Shown in pieces: positions 1-7,808 of a DNA stretch of 64,000 nt. The stretch's first letter is position 1. The number at the start of each line of letters is the position of its first letter. The stretch is taken from positions 5,704,001 through 5,768,000 of the forward strand of contig NZ_CP108364.1 of NCBI RefSeq assembly GCF_035946055.1, written 5' to 3'. This DNA comes from Streptomyces sp. NBC_01341. Lineage in GTDB: Bacteria; Actinomycetota; Actinomycetes; Streptomycetales; Streptomycetaceae. A model generated the notes under the pieces. The model saw only the letters and a list, made by a program, of their open reading frames with translations. It was not told the origin of the DNA and did not search any database. The position numbers and the translations under genes were made by a program.

Positions 1-502
1 GCTCCTCCACCGTGACGCCGAAGTCCGTGGCGATGCCGGCCAGGCCGTTCGCGTAGCCCTGGCCGACCGCGCGGGCCTTCCAGGCGCCGTTGCGCAGGTA
101 GACCTCGATGACCACCAGCGCCGTCTCGCCGCCCAGCTGCGGCGGGGTGAAGGTGGCGAGCACACTGCCGTCGTCGGCGTTGCGCACGGTGGCCGTGGGC
201 TCCACGCCCTGGAAGGTCTGGCCCGCCGCGTCGGGGCTCGCCGTCACGACGATCTTCTCGATGCCCGGGGGGACCGCCGTCGTGTCCACCACGATCGCGT
301 CCGGTGCCGAACCGCCACCGGAGCGGTAGGTCACACCGGGGCCCGAGGGCTGGTTGTAGAAGATGAAGTCGTCGTCGGAGCGCACCTTGCCGTCGGCGGT
401 GAGCAGCAGGCCCGAGACGTCGAGCCGCACGGGGGCGGCGACGTCCACCGCCACGCGGACGGCGGAGAGAGGGATGTTCGAGCCGGGGGTCATTGCGGTC
501 AT
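1..502 (-). CDS. TerD family calcium-binding stress protein (C-terminus off window)
   Basis: About 167 residues are visible and the gene runs off the left edge. The protein starts with the typical TerD N-terminus (MTPGSNIPL), has the core motif DDDFIFYNQP at about residues 43-52, and later the stretch GGETALVVIEVYLRNG. TerD proteins of the tellurite-resistance/stress family are cytoplasmic, bind calcium and are usually near 190 residues, so little is missing. Two ATG starts lie in frame at 502 and 493; I chose the outer one, and the inner one (MTPGSN) is equally plausible. The family call is firm from sequence; the physiological role in this organism is unknown. Confidence 0.9.
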   Translation of the reverse strand, partial: MTAMTPGSNIPLSAVRVAVDVAAPVRLDVSGLLLTADGKVRSDDDFIFYNQPSGPGVTYRSGGGSAPDAIVVDTTAVPPGIEKIVVTASPDAAGQTFQGVEPTATVRNADDGSVLATFTPPQLGGETALVVIEVYLRNGAWKARAVGQGYANGLAGIATDFGVTVEE

Positions 503-566
503 GCACGGGGTAACGAACGACCCGGCTTTGCCGTTCCCTTACCTTTCGTCGCTTGCTCCGTACGGC

Positions 567-800
567 TCAGCGGCCGCCGCGGGCACGGTTGCGGGGGTGG
601 TCGCGGGCGGTGCGCTCGTTGCCGTGCTTGTACGCGCCCGTCCAGCGCGCCATGACCAGCTGGGCGTCCCCCGACGTCACTTCGGCCAGGAACTTCTCCG
701 CCCGGCCGCCCCGCAGTGTGCCGGCCGGACGTCCTTGGTGGGTGATGGTGACGCTCGCGTCGCCGTGCTGCTCGTACTGGAATCCACAAGGTTTCGGCAT
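567..800 (-). CDS. Small conserved hypothetical protein (77 aa)
   Basis: A 77-residue basic protein starting MPKPCGFQYEQHGDASVTI. It has a coherent beta-strand-like N-terminal half with the phrase HQGRPAGTLRG, then AEKFLAEV and QLVMARWTGAYKHGNER, and ends in an arginine-rich tail. The composition is protein-like, unlike the overlapping long frames, which are Arg/Pro-rich shadows. I recognise it as a protein recurrent in Streptomyces genomes but know no function. It lies between the terD-like gene and the uronate dehydrogenase on the same strand, with no obvious operon partner. Confidence 0.7.
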   Translation of the reverse strand: MPKPCGFQYEQHGDASVTITHQGRPAGTLRGGRAEKFLAEVTSGDAQLVMARWTGAYKHGNERTARDHPRNRARGGR

Positions 801-891
801 GGCCGTATGGTGCCCGCCCGGCCGCCCCGCGTCGCGCGGATTTACGGGGCCCGCCCGCCCCGGCGGGGGCGCGGGCCGGGTGGGTAAGCCC

Positions 892-1701
892 TTAGTGGGG
901 CCAGATCGGCGGGTTCGTGACGAAGTGGCCGCCGATGTGGGCGTGGTCGGGGTTCTCCGGGTCCAGCTCGCCGAGCTCGGCGACGAGCTCGGCGGCGTAC
1001 TGCTCGGAGTCGTCCTGCGGGTCGTAGCCGAGGGCGCGGGCCGTGGACAGGTCCCACCAGAGGCGGGTGTTGGCCGACGAACCGTAGACCACGGTGTGGC
1101 GCACGTCCTCGGCGGTCAGGGCCGCGTGGAAGAGGCGCGCCCCGTCGCCCGGGCTCATCCAGACCGAAAGCATCCGCACGGACGTCGGCTCCATGAAGCA
1201 GGAGCCGATGCGCACCGAGACGGTCTCCAGGCCGTGCTTGTCCCAGTAGTACTGGGCGAGGTCCTCGCCGAAGGACTTCGACAGGCCGTAGAAGGTGTCG
1301 GGGCGGCGCGGTGTCCCGACCGGGATCAGCGGATCACCGGGAACGGGACGGGGGGTGTACCCGACGGCGTGGTTGGACGACGCGAACACGATGCGCCGCA
1401 CGCCCTCCTCGCGAGCCGCCTCGTAGAGGTTGTACGTGCCCTCGATGTTCGCGCGCAGAATCTTGTCGAACGAGGATTCGAGGGAGATGCCCGCGAGGTG
1501 GATGACGGCGTCGACGCCCCGCACGGCCTCCCGGAGTGCGTCCTTGTCGCCGAGATCGGCGGTGACGGCGTCGGGTTCGCCCTGGATCGGCGCGAGGTCG
1601 AGGAGCCGGAGGTCGTAGCCGTAGGCGGGAAGCAGCCCGCGCATCAGGGTGCCGAGGCCGCCGGCGGCGCCGGTGAGCAGGACGGTGCGGGGAGCGGGCA
1701 T
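892..1701 (-). CDS. NAD-dependent uronate dehydrogenase-like epimerase/dehydratase family protein
   Basis: A 269-aa extended-type short-chain dehydrogenase. It shows a Rossmann glycine motif TGAAGGLG at residues 10-17, an acidic residue after beta-2 (LLDLAP) consistent with NAD preference, FASSN at 107-110, and the catalytic pair Y138/K142 in YGLSK. Length and motif placement match uronate dehydrogenase (Udh), which oxidises D-galacturonate or D-glucuronate to the aldarolactone. The ATG at 1701 is preceded by GAGGAGAT; the longer upstream frame lacks such support. It diverges from kdgD, whose enzyme acts later on the same oxidative uronate route, and pectate lyase lies in the same island. Another NAD-dependent sugar dehydrogenase specificity remains possible. 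Confidence 0.8.
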   Translation of the reverse strand: MPAPRTVLLTGAAGGLGTLMRGLLPAYGYDLRLLDLAPIQGEPDAVTADLGDKDALREAVRGVDAVIHLAGISLESSFDKILRANIEGTYNLYEAAREEGVRRIVFASSNHAVGYTPRPVPGDPLIPVGTPRRPDTFYGLSKSFGEDLAQYYWDKHGLETVSVRIGSCFMEPTSVRMLSVWMSPGDGARLFHAALTAEDVRHTVVYGSSANTRLWWDLSTARALGYDPQDDSEQYAAELVAELGELDPENPDHAHIGGHFVTNPPIWPH

Positions 1702-1858
1702 ACAGGCATCTCCTCGGTGCGGGCGCGGTGCGCGTGGGCGGACGATGGGTGCGGACCCGAGCTGCCGGGCGTGCGGGCAGCACGGCGCGTCGTGGCGCGC
1801 GGGCCTGTCACGACCACCCGGCGCGTCCGATCCGTGGACGGCATTCACATGCGTGGAC

Positions 1859-1888
1859 ACGCTAAGAAGTTCGGGACGTTCGCGTCAA
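1859..1888 (-). promoter_or_regulatory. Predicted promoter of the uronate dehydrogenase gene
   Basis: On the minus strand TTGACG (1888-1883) and TAGCGT (1864-1859) are 18 bases apart. The -10 sits in TTAGCGTG, the same eight bases as in the divergent kdgD promoter. Transcription would begin near 1852, giving a leader of about 150 bases. Together with the kdgD promoter this accounts for most of the 331-base gene-free interval 1702-2032; nothing else was recognised in it except the candidate operator at 1972-1989. Confidence 0.6.
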
Positions 1889-1936
1889 GTGTCGTACCGA
1901 CTCCGCCGGTTCGTCCCGGGGTTGGGTGTCCCTGTC

Positions 1937-1966
1937 TTGACCCGCGCCGCGCGGCTGCCTTAGCGT
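1937..1966 (+). promoter_or_regulatory. Predicted promoter of kdgD
   Basis: TTGACC (1937-1942) and TAGCGT (1961-1966) are separated by 18 bases, close to the housekeeping-sigma consensus of streptomycetes. Its -35 (CTTGAC) and extended -10 (TTAGCGTG) are the same as those of the divergent uronate dehydrogenase promoter, so the two genes are probably fired by the same sigma factor. Confidence 0.65.
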
Positions 1967-1971
1967 GGCAG

Positions 1972-1989
1972 CGTTCAGAAATATGGACA
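1972..1989. promoter_or_regulatory. Candidate operator over the kdgD start point
   Basis: The 18-mer CGTTCAGAAATATGGACA overlaps the predicted kdgD transcription start. It matches 12 of 18 bases of the palindrome at 23737-23754 in front of the semialdehyde dehydrogenase, including the shared left half GTTCAGAA. The right half is degenerate, so this is a weaker site. Binding by the IclR protein encoded at 22853-23623 is an inference. Confidence 0.35.
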
Positions 1990-2032
1990 TCGATCATAAT
2001 TGTGCACGCCTGAATCTGCTCAGGGAGCGCCC

Positions 2033-2992
2033 GTGACCTCAGCCCCCCTTGCCGCCCGGCTCACCGACGCCGCCGGGCCGCTCTTCTTCCCCGTCACCGC
2101 GTACGGGCCGGACGGCTCCGTCGACCTCGACGTCTTCCGCGCGCACGTGCGCAAGGGCGTCGACGCCGGAGCAGCGGCCGTCTTCGCCTGCTGCGGCACG
2201 GGCGAGTTCCACGCGCTGGCCCCCGAGGAGTTCCAGCTCGTCGTCGCCGCGGCCGTCGAGGAAACCGCTGGGCGGGTGCCCGTCGTCGCGGGGGCCGGCT
2301 ACGGAACGGCGCTCGCGGTCCGCTACGCGAAGCTCGCCGAGGAGGCGGGCGCCGACGGGCTCCTCGCCATGCCCCCCTACCTCGTCGTCGCAGGCCAGGA
2401 CGGGCTGCTGGCCCACTACGCCGCGCTCGCCGCCGCCACCTCCCTGGAGACGATCGTCTACCAGCGGGACAACGCGGTCTTCACCCCGGAGACCGTCGTC
2501 GCCCTGGCCCGGACCCCCGGGATCATCGGCCTCAAGGACGGGTGCGGCGACCTGGACCTCATGCAGCGCATCGTCAGCGCCGTACGCACGGGGCTGCCGG
2601 GCGAGGACTTCCTGTACTTCAACGGTCTGCCCACCGCCGAGCTGACCGGACTCGCCTACCGGGGCATCGGCGTCACCCTCTACTCCTCCGCCGTCTTCGC
2701 CTTCGCCCCCGACATCGCCCTGGCCTTCTACCGGGCGCTGGAATCCCGGGACGACGAACTGGCCGACGCGCTGCTCGACCACTTCTACCGGCCGCTGGTC
2801 GAACTGCGGGCCAAGGGCCACGGTTACGCGGTGTCGCTCGTGAAGGCCGGCGTCCGGCTGGAGGGCCTGGACGTCGGGCCCGTACGTACCCCGCTCACCG
2901 AACCCCCGGCCGCCCACGTCGGGGAGCTGGGCGCGATCATCGCGAACGGCCGCGCCCTGCTGGAGAAGTACCCGGCTCAGGAGGCGAAGTGA
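2033..2992 (+). CDS. kdgD: 5-dehydro-4-deoxyglucarate dehydratase
   Basis: A 319-aa member of the DHDPS/NAL class I aldolase-like family. KdgD dehydrates and decarboxylates 5-dehydro-4-deoxy-D-glucarate to alpha-ketoglutaric semialdehyde in the oxidative uronate/aldarate pathway. Visible are the GTGEF loop (55-59), the tyrosine in VYQRDN (Y143) and the Schiff-base lysine in GLKDG (K168). LFFPVTAYGPDG near the N-terminus is typical of the KdgD subgroup. The GTG at 2033 has GGGAG eight bases upstream; a longer frame from a TTG at 2000 lacks support. The stop overlaps the next gene by GTGA, so both are probably translated together. The product is the substrate of the dehydrogenase at 23792-25312. 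Confidence 0.88.
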   Translation: MTSAPLAARLTDAAGPLFFPVTAYGPDGSVDLDVFRAHVRKGVDAGAAAVFACCGTGEFHALAPEEFQLVVAAAVEETAGRVPVVAGAGYGTALAVRYAKLAEEAGADGLLAMPPYLVVAGQDGLLAHYAALAAATSLETIVYQRDNAVFTPETVVALARTPGIIGLKDGCGDLDLMQRIVSAVRTGLPGEDFLYFNGLPTAELTGLAYRGIGVTLYSSAVFAFAPDIALAFYRALESRDDELADALLDHFYRPLVELRAKGHGYAVSLVKAGVRLEGLDVGPVRTPLTEPPAAHVGELGAIIANGRALLEKYPAQEAK

Positions 2993-4167
2993 GGGCCTCC
3001 GCCTTCGTCTACCCCTGGGACGTCGTCGGGGACCCGCGCGCCGCCGCCCGGCTGGCCGGGCTCGGCGTCCAGCAGGTGACACTCGCCTCCGCCTATCACT
3101 CCACCCGGGCCCTGACACCCCGGCACCCCGGCCGGAGGATCGTCACGGCCGAACACGCGGCGGTGCTCTACCCGCCCGACGCGGTTCGCTGGGCGGGGCG
3201 CGCACTGCGCCCGTTCCCGCAGTCGTGGGTGCCGGGGGACGACCCGTACGCCGAGGCGGCCGAAGCCCTGGCGGGTGCCGGGCTGGAGGTGCACTCCTGG
3301 GTGGTCCTGGCCCACAACTCGCGGCTGGGGGCCGAGCACCCCGACACCTCCGTCGTCAACGCCTACGGGGACCGCTACCCCTGGGCCCCCTGCATCGCCC
3401 GGCCCGCGGTCCGCGACTACCTGGTGGAGCTGGCGGCCGAGGCCGCCGTACGCCCCGGTACGTCGGGCACCGAGCTCGAGTCCTGCGGCTGGTACGGCTT
3501 CGCGCACCTGCACGCCCACGACAAGACCGCCGGGGTCGGCCTCGGGGACGCCGCGCAGTACCTCATGTCCCTCTGCTTCTGCGCCGACTGCCGGACCGGT
3601 TACGGCTCCGCCGGGGCGGACGCCGACGAGCTGCGCGCCGCGGTGCGACGGGCCATGGAACCCGTCTGGGCCGGTACGGGAGCAGGCGGGTCCGGCTGGA
3701 CGGCGGTCGGGGAACTGCTCGGCCCCGCCCTCGCGGACGCCACCCTCCGCTGGCGCGGCCAGGTCGCCCGCAGCCTCCAGGAGACCGCCGTCCAAGCGGT
3801 GCGGAGCGCTGCCGCCGGCCCCGGCTTCCAGATCCTGCTGCACGCCGACCCGGCGCCGTACCGCACGGGCGCCAACGTCGGCGCGGAGCCCTCGCACATC
3901 CTGTCCACGGCGGACGGCGTCGTGCTGCCCTGCACGGGCGGTGACGCGGCCCGCGAAGCGGTCCTCGGGCCCTTCGAGGGGCTGTCCGGCGTGCTGGCCG
4001 CGAACTTCAACGTGGTCACCGGCATGGGCGGCAGCCCCGGCACGCTGGCCGCCGACGCCGCACACGCGGTCTCGCTCGGCGCGACGGAACTGCGCCTCTA
4101 CCACGCGGGCCTGGCCTCGGGCCCGGACCTGGGTGCGGTGACCGAGGCGTTGTCGCACATGGGATGA
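2989..4167 (+). CDS. Uncharacterised protein, possibly TIM-barrel glycosidase-like, coupled to kdgD
   Basis: A 392-aa protein I do not recognise with confidence. The start GTG overlaps the kdgD stop (GTGA). It has no signal peptide or membrane segment. The pattern is barrel-like: FVYPWDVVGD at the N-terminus, a helix rich in alanine, VHSWVVLAHNSRLG near 95-110, an acidic/aromatic stretch TELESCGWYGFAH, and then the cysteine pair CFCADC near 190. A similar C-x-C-x-x-C arrangement occurs in predicted glycoside-hydrolase-like barrels, where it follows a strand bearing an aspartate. Tight coupling to kdgD implies a role in aldarate/uronate use, for example processing an unusual sugar derivative. 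The assignment is speculative; existence of the gene is firm. Confidence 0.75.
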   Translation: MRASAFVYPWDVVGDPRAAARLAGLGVQQVTLASAYHSTRALTPRHPGRRIVTAEHAAVLYPPDAVRWAGRALRPFPQSWVPGDDPYAEAAEALAGAGLEVHSWVVLAHNSRLGAEHPDTSVVNAYGDRYPWAPCIARPAVRDYLVELAAEAAVRPGTSGTELESCGWYGFAHLHAHDKTAGVGLGDAAQYLMSLCFCADCRTGYGSAGADADELRAAVRRAMEPVWAGTGAGGSGWTAVGELLGPALADATLRWRGQVARSLQETAVQAVRSAAAGPGFQILLHADPAPYRTGANVGAEPSHILSTADGVVLPCTGGDAAREAVLGPFEGLSGVLAANFNVVTGMGGSPGTLAADAAHAVSLGATELRLYHAGLASGPDLGAVTEALSHMG

Positions 4168-4227
4168 AGGGTGCGGGTGGGTGCCCGGGCGGGGCCCCCG
4201 CCGGCCGGACGGGTTCGCGCGCAACTT

Positions 4228-4310
4228 CTTCTGTCAGAAGCGTTGACGAAACATTCGCACCGCTCTAGCTTCATCGCGTCGTACTTCGTACGTCATATAT
4301 GAGACGCGAT
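4228..4310 (+). promoter_or_regulatory. gntR promoter with palindromic elements
   Basis: TTGACG (4243-4248) and TAGCTT (4266-4271) are 17 bases apart, a good housekeeping promoter for the GntR gene. Just upstream is the 13-base palindrome CTTCTGTCAGAAG (4228-4240), placed where an autoregulator could bind. Downstream, ATCGCGTC (4273-4280) and GACGCGAT (4303-4310) form a perfect 8-bp inverted repeat with a 22-base AT-richer loop in the leader. Which element is the operator cannot be decided from sequence. Confidence 0.55.
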
Positions 4311-4336
4311 ACGCGAGATGTGAGAGCTCCTTACCC

Positions 4337-4993
4337 ATGACCTTTGCGCCCGCCCCGATTCCGTCCAGGACCCAGTACGTGCTCGAGGCGATCAAGCACG
4401 CGATCCTCACCGCGCAGCTGAGACCGGGACAGGCGCTCGTCGAGACCGAACTCGCCGCCCAGTTCGGGGTGTCGAAGACCCCCGTGCGCGAGGCGCTCAA
4501 GACGCTCGCCGGCACCGGGCTCGTCGTCATGAGCCAGTACAAGGGTGCCACCGTGCGGCTCGTCGACGCGGGCATGGCCCGTGAGGTCTACGACGTACGC
4601 CTGCTGCTGGAGCCCGAGGCGCTGCGCCGCACGATCATCCGCAAGGCCTCGCTGGAAGCCGCCCAGGAGGCGCTGGAGCGGGCCGACTCGGCGATCGACA
4701 AGGCGGACAGGTCCCTGGCCAACCGGGACTTCCACCGGGCCCTGTACCTGCCCTGCGGCAACCCGCTCCTCGGCCGGATGCTCGACGAGATCCGCGACCA
4801 GGCCGCCCTGGTGTCGACCGTCGCCTGGTCGGCCGTCCCGTCCTGGGAGCGGGAGGCGGCCGAGCACCGGGAGATCCTCCGGCTCGCACTCGCCGACGAC
4901 GCGCCGGCCGCTGCCGGGGCGCTGCACGACCACATCGCATCGTTCGTGCGCCGCGCCTTCCCCGACGACGAAGACGGGGGTGACGCGGCGTGA
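4337..4993 (+). CDS. GntR family (FadR-type, FCD domain) transcriptional regulator
   Basis: A 218-aa regulator. The N-terminal winged helix covers about residues 10-75, with the GntR signature ETELAAQFGVSKTPVREALK. The C-terminal FCD effector domain is all-helical and carries the metal-ligand pattern D131/H133 (RDFHRAL), a later EHREIL histidine and a third in LHDHI. FCD regulators commonly sense organic acids such as uronates, aldonates or keto-acids. It heads a run with the DHDPS-family enzyme and the IlvD/Edd dehydratase, joined by overlaps, so it probably controls those genes. The ATG at 4337 is consistent with the family N-terminus. Confidence 0.9.
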   Translation: MTFAPAPIPSRTQYVLEAIKHAILTAQLRPGQALVETELAAQFGVSKTPVREALKTLAGTGLVVMSQYKGATVRLVDAGMAREVYDVRLLLEPEALRRTIIRKASLEAAQEALERADSAIDKADRSLANRDFHRALYLPCGNPLLGRMLDEIRDQAALVSTVAWSAVPSWEREAAEHREILRLALADDAPAAAGALHDHIASFVRRAFPDDEDGGDAA

Positions 4994-5043
4994 ACCACCA
5001 GCTGGACCAGACACACCAGCACCTCGACGAAAGGCCGGTCCGC

Positions 5044-5946
5044 ATGGACTTCTCCCCGCTCAAGGCGGCCCTCGCAGACGTTGTGGCGATCCCGGTGACC
5101 CCGTTCGCCGAGGACGGGACCATCGACGTCCCGGCGCACCGCGCGCTGCTGCGACGGCTCCTCGACGGCGGCGTCCGCATCGTCACCCCGAACGGCAACA
5201 CCGGTGAGTTCTACGCGCTCACCCCCGACGAGCGGCGTACCGTCACCGAGCTCACCACCGAGGAGGCGAGGGGGCGGGCCACCGTCCTGGTGGGCGTCGG
5301 CCACGACGTGCCGACGGCCGTCGCCGCCGCCGGGCACGCCAGGGACACCGGGGCGCAGATGGTGATGGTGCATCAGCCGGTGCACCCGTACGTCTCGCAG
5401 GACGGCTGGGTCGACTACCACCGGGCCGTCGCCGAGGCCGTGCCGGAACTCGGGGTCGTGCCGTACATCCGCAACCCGCTGCTCGCCGGCGAACGGCTCG
5501 CCGAACTCGCCGACAGCTGCCCCAACGTCATCGGCGTCAAGTACGCCGTCCCCGACGCGGCCCGGTTCGGCGCCTTCGCGCGGGACGCCGGCCTGGAGCG
5601 GTTCGTCTGGATCGCCGGTCTCGCGGAACTGTACGCGCCCTCCTACTTCGCCACCGGAGCCACCGGTTTCACCTCCGGACTCGTCAACGTCGCTCCCGGC
5701 GTCTCCCTGACGATGCTGGAGGCGCTGCGAGCGGGCGACTACCTCGCCGCCATGAAGGTCTGGGAACAGATCCGCCGCTTCGAGGACCTGCGCGCCGACC
5801 GGCAGTCCGCCGACAACGTGACCGTCGTCAAGGAGGCCCTGGCCTCGCTCGGGCTCTGCCGCCGGGACGTCCGCGCACCGAGCCGGGTCCTGCCCGAGTC
5901 CCGGCGCCCCGAGGTCGCCGGGCTGGTCGCCGGGTGGTCGATATGA
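5044..5946 (+). CDS. DHDPS-family aldolase/dehydratase (possible 2-keto-3-deoxy-sugar-acid dehydratase)
   Basis: A 300-aa DapA/NAL superfamily protein, paralogous to KdgD but clearly distinct. The loop reads PNGNTGEF rather than GTTGE; the catalytic tyrosine is in PYIRN (Y141) and the Schiff-base lysine in GVKYA (K166). The next gene overlaps by ATGA and encodes a pentonate-type IlvD/Edd dehydratase. In the known L-arabinose oxidative pathway, an IlvD/Edd dehydratase is followed by a DHDPS-family 2-keto-3-deoxy-L-arabinonate dehydratase giving alpha-ketoglutaric semialdehyde; that is the role I infer. A GTG at 4990 overlapping the gntR stop would add 18 residues; I prefer ATG 5044 because it has AAAGG upstream and gives the usual family length. 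Aldolase activity is an alternative. Confidence 0.8.
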   Translation: MDFSPLKAALADVVAIPVTPFAEDGTIDVPAHRALLRRLLDGGVRIVTPNGNTGEFYALTPDERRTVTELTTEEARGRATVLVGVGHDVPTAVAAAGHARDTGAQMVMVHQPVHPYVSQDGWVDYHRAVAEAVPELGVVPYIRNPLLAGERLAELADSCPNVIGVKYAVPDAARFGAFARDAGLERFVWIAGLAELYAPSYFATGATGFTSGLVNVAPGVSLTMLEALRAGDYLAAMKVWEQIRRFEDLRADRQSADNVTVVKEALASLGLCRRDVRAPSRVLPESRRPEVAGLVAGWSI

Positions 5947-7688
5947 CCGGCACCGGCGCGCCGGGCGGCCGGATCGCCCCCGAGGAGCTGCGAAGCCACC
6001 AGTGGTACGGCACGGACGGGCTGCGCTCGTTCAGCCATCGCGCCCGCACCCGGCAGCTCGGCTACCTCCCCGAGGAACACCTCGGCAAGCCGGTCATCGC
6101 GATCCTCAACACCTGGTCCGACATCAACCCCTGCCACGTGCACCTGCGCGAGCGCGCCCAGGCGGTCAAGCGGGGTGTCTGGCAGGCGGGCGGGTTCCCC
6201 CTGGAATTCCCGGTCTCCACGCTCTCCGAGACCTTCCAGAAGCCGACCCCGATGCTCTACCGCAACATGCTGGCGATGGAGACGGAGGAGCTGCTGCGCT
6301 CCTACCCCGTCGACGGGGCCGTGCTGCTGGGCGGCTGCGACAAGTCCACCCCGGCGTTGCTGATGGGCGCCGCGTCCGTCGACCTGCCGACCGTGTTCGT
6401 CCCCGCCGGGCCGATGCTGCCGGGCCACTGGCGCAACGAGGTCCTCGGCTCCGGCACCGACATGTGGAAGTACTGGGACGACAAGCGTGCCGGTCTCATC
6501 GGCGACTGCGAGATGGCCGAACTGGAGAGCGGGCTCGCCCGGTCGCCCGGCCACTGCATGACCATGGGCACCGCCTCGACGCTCACGGCGGCGGCGGAGG
6601 CGCTCGGCGTGACGGTGCCCGGTGCCTCGTCCATTCCTGCCGTCGACTCCGGTCACGACCGTATGGCCGCGCAGTCCGGGCTCCGGATCGTCGAACTGGT
6701 CTGGCGACAAACGACGTTGTCGCAGATCCTCACGGCGGACGCCTACGAGGACGCCGTCGCCACCGTCCTGGCGCTCGGCGGTTCCACCAACGCCGTCATC
6801 CACCTGATCGCGATGGCGGGCCGCTCCGGCGTGAAGCTCACCCTGGACGACTTCGACCGCATCGCCCGTACCGTCCCCGTCCTCGCCAACCTCCGACCCG
6901 GCGGGAAGTACCTGATGGAGGACTTCCACTTCGCCGGGGGCCTGCCCGGATTCCTGGCACGGCTCACCGACGTGCTCCACCTCGACCGTCCCACCGTCGC
7001 GCACTCCACCCTGCGCGAGCAGCTCGACGGGGCGCTGGTGCACGACGCCGACGTCATCCGGGAGCGGAACGACCCGCTGGCGGACGAAGGCGGGGTGGCG
7101 GTGCTGCGCGGCAACCTCTGCCCGGACGGCGCGGTGATCAAGCACATCGCCGCCGAACCGCACCTGCTGCGCCACACCGGACCCGCGGTCGTCTTCGACG
7201 ACTACAGGGAGATGCAGCGCACCATCAACGACCCGGCCCTGGCCCTCACCCCGGACCACGTGCTGGTGCTCCGCAACGCCGGCCCGAAGGGCGGCCCCGG
7301 CATGCCCGAGTACGGCATGCTGCCGATCCCGGACTACCTGCTGAAGCAGGGGGTGCGTGACATGGTGCGGCTGTCCGACGCCCGGATGAGCGGCACCAGT
7401 TACGGGGCGTGCGTGCTGCACATCGCTCCCGAGTCCTTCGTCGGCGGACCGCTCGCCCTGGTCCGCTCCGGTGACCTGATCACCCTGGACGTCGGAGCCC
7501 GGCTGCTCCATCTCGACGTGTCCGACGAGGAGCTGGAGCTCCGCAGGTCCGAGTGGACCGAGCCGCCCGCGCGCTACGGCCGCGGCTACGGGGCCCTCTA
7601 CCAGGACCAGATCACCCAGGCCGACACCGGCTGCGACTTCGCGTTCCTGGCCCGGCAGGGAGACGTGCCCGACCCGTACGCCGGCTGA
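5943..7688 (+). CDS. IlvD/Edd family sugar-acid (pentonate-type) dehydratase
   Basis: A 581-aa iron-sulfur dehydratase. Three cysteines likely to bind a 2Fe-2S cluster are C64 (NPCHVH), C132 (GGCDKS) and C205 (GHCMTMG). Their spacing, 68 and 73 residues, is that of characterised L-arabinonate and D-xylonate dehydratases as I recall them, and differs from true dihydroxy-acid dehydratase. The catalytic serine region ARMSGTSYG is present near the C-terminus. The enzyme should convert an aldonate to its 2-keto-3-deoxy acid. It overlaps the preceding DHDPS-family gene by ATGA, so the pair is co-translated. It is most likely L-arabinonate/pentonate dehydratase; galactarate cannot be excluded as substrate, since no dedicated aldarate dehydratase lies in the window. 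Confidence 0.85.
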   Translation: MTGTGAPGGRIAPEELRSHQWYGTDGLRSFSHRARTRQLGYLPEEHLGKPVIAILNTWSDINPCHVHLRERAQAVKRGVWQAGGFPLEFPVSTLSETFQKPTPMLYRNMLAMETEELLRSYPVDGAVLLGGCDKSTPALLMGAASVDLPTVFVPAGPMLPGHWRNEVLGSGTDMWKYWDDKRAGLIGDCEMAELESGLARSPGHCMTMGTASTLTAAAEALGVTVPGASSIPAVDSGHDRMAAQSGLRIVELVWRQTTLSQILTADAYEDAVATVLALGGSTNAVIHLIAMAGRSGVKLTLDDFDRIARTVPVLANLRPGGKYLMEDFHFAGGLPGFLARLTDVLHLDRPTVAHSTLREQLDGALVHDADVIRERNDPLADEGGVAVLRGNLCPDGAVIKHIAAEPHLLRHTGPAVVFDDYREMQRTINDPALALTPDHVLVLRNAGPKGGPGMPEYGMLPIPDYLLKQGVRDMVRLSDARMSGTSYGACVLHIAPESFVGGPLALVRSGDLITLDVGARLLHLDVSDEELELRRSEWTEPPARYGRGYGALYQDQITQADTGCDFAFLARQGDVPDPYAG

Positions 7689-7717
7689 ACCGCCGCAGAG
7701 AATTCCGCGCACCGCCT

Positions 7718-7735
7718 CGTCCGGGATACCGAACG
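7718..7735. promoter_or_regulatory. Candidate operator upstream of the sugar ABC transporter
   Basis: The 18-mer CGTCCGGGATACCGAACG pairs with itself at 7 of 9 positions. Its right half ATACCGAAC is identical to that of the palindrome at 23737-23754 before the semialdehyde dehydrogenase. It lies 74 bases before the first permease gene. I read it as a second target of the same, probably IclR-type, regulator. Confidence 0.45.
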
Positions 7736-7741
7736 GCATGC

Positions 7742-7755
7742 GGTAAGCGCTTGCA
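7742..7755. promoter_or_regulatory. LacI/GalR-type operator-like site
   Basis: GGTAAGCGCTTGCA has the perfect core AAGCGCTT and matches 12 of 14 bases of the palindrome TGTAAGCGCTTACA typical of LacI/GalR family operators. It lies between the dehydratase and the first permease. No LacI-family gene is in this window, so the cognate regulator would be encoded elsewhere. Confidence 0.4.
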
Positions 7756-7808
7756 CCATGCACCGAAAGCACGGCACATCCAGCACTTCCACAGATCGGA
7801 GACGCGTC

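Noticed and set aside
4990..5043. GTG 4990 as start of the DHDPS-family gene
   Set aside because: It overlaps the gntR stop, which is attractive, but adds 18 residues of non-family sequence and has a poorer ribosome binding site than ATG 5044. It cannot be fully excluded.
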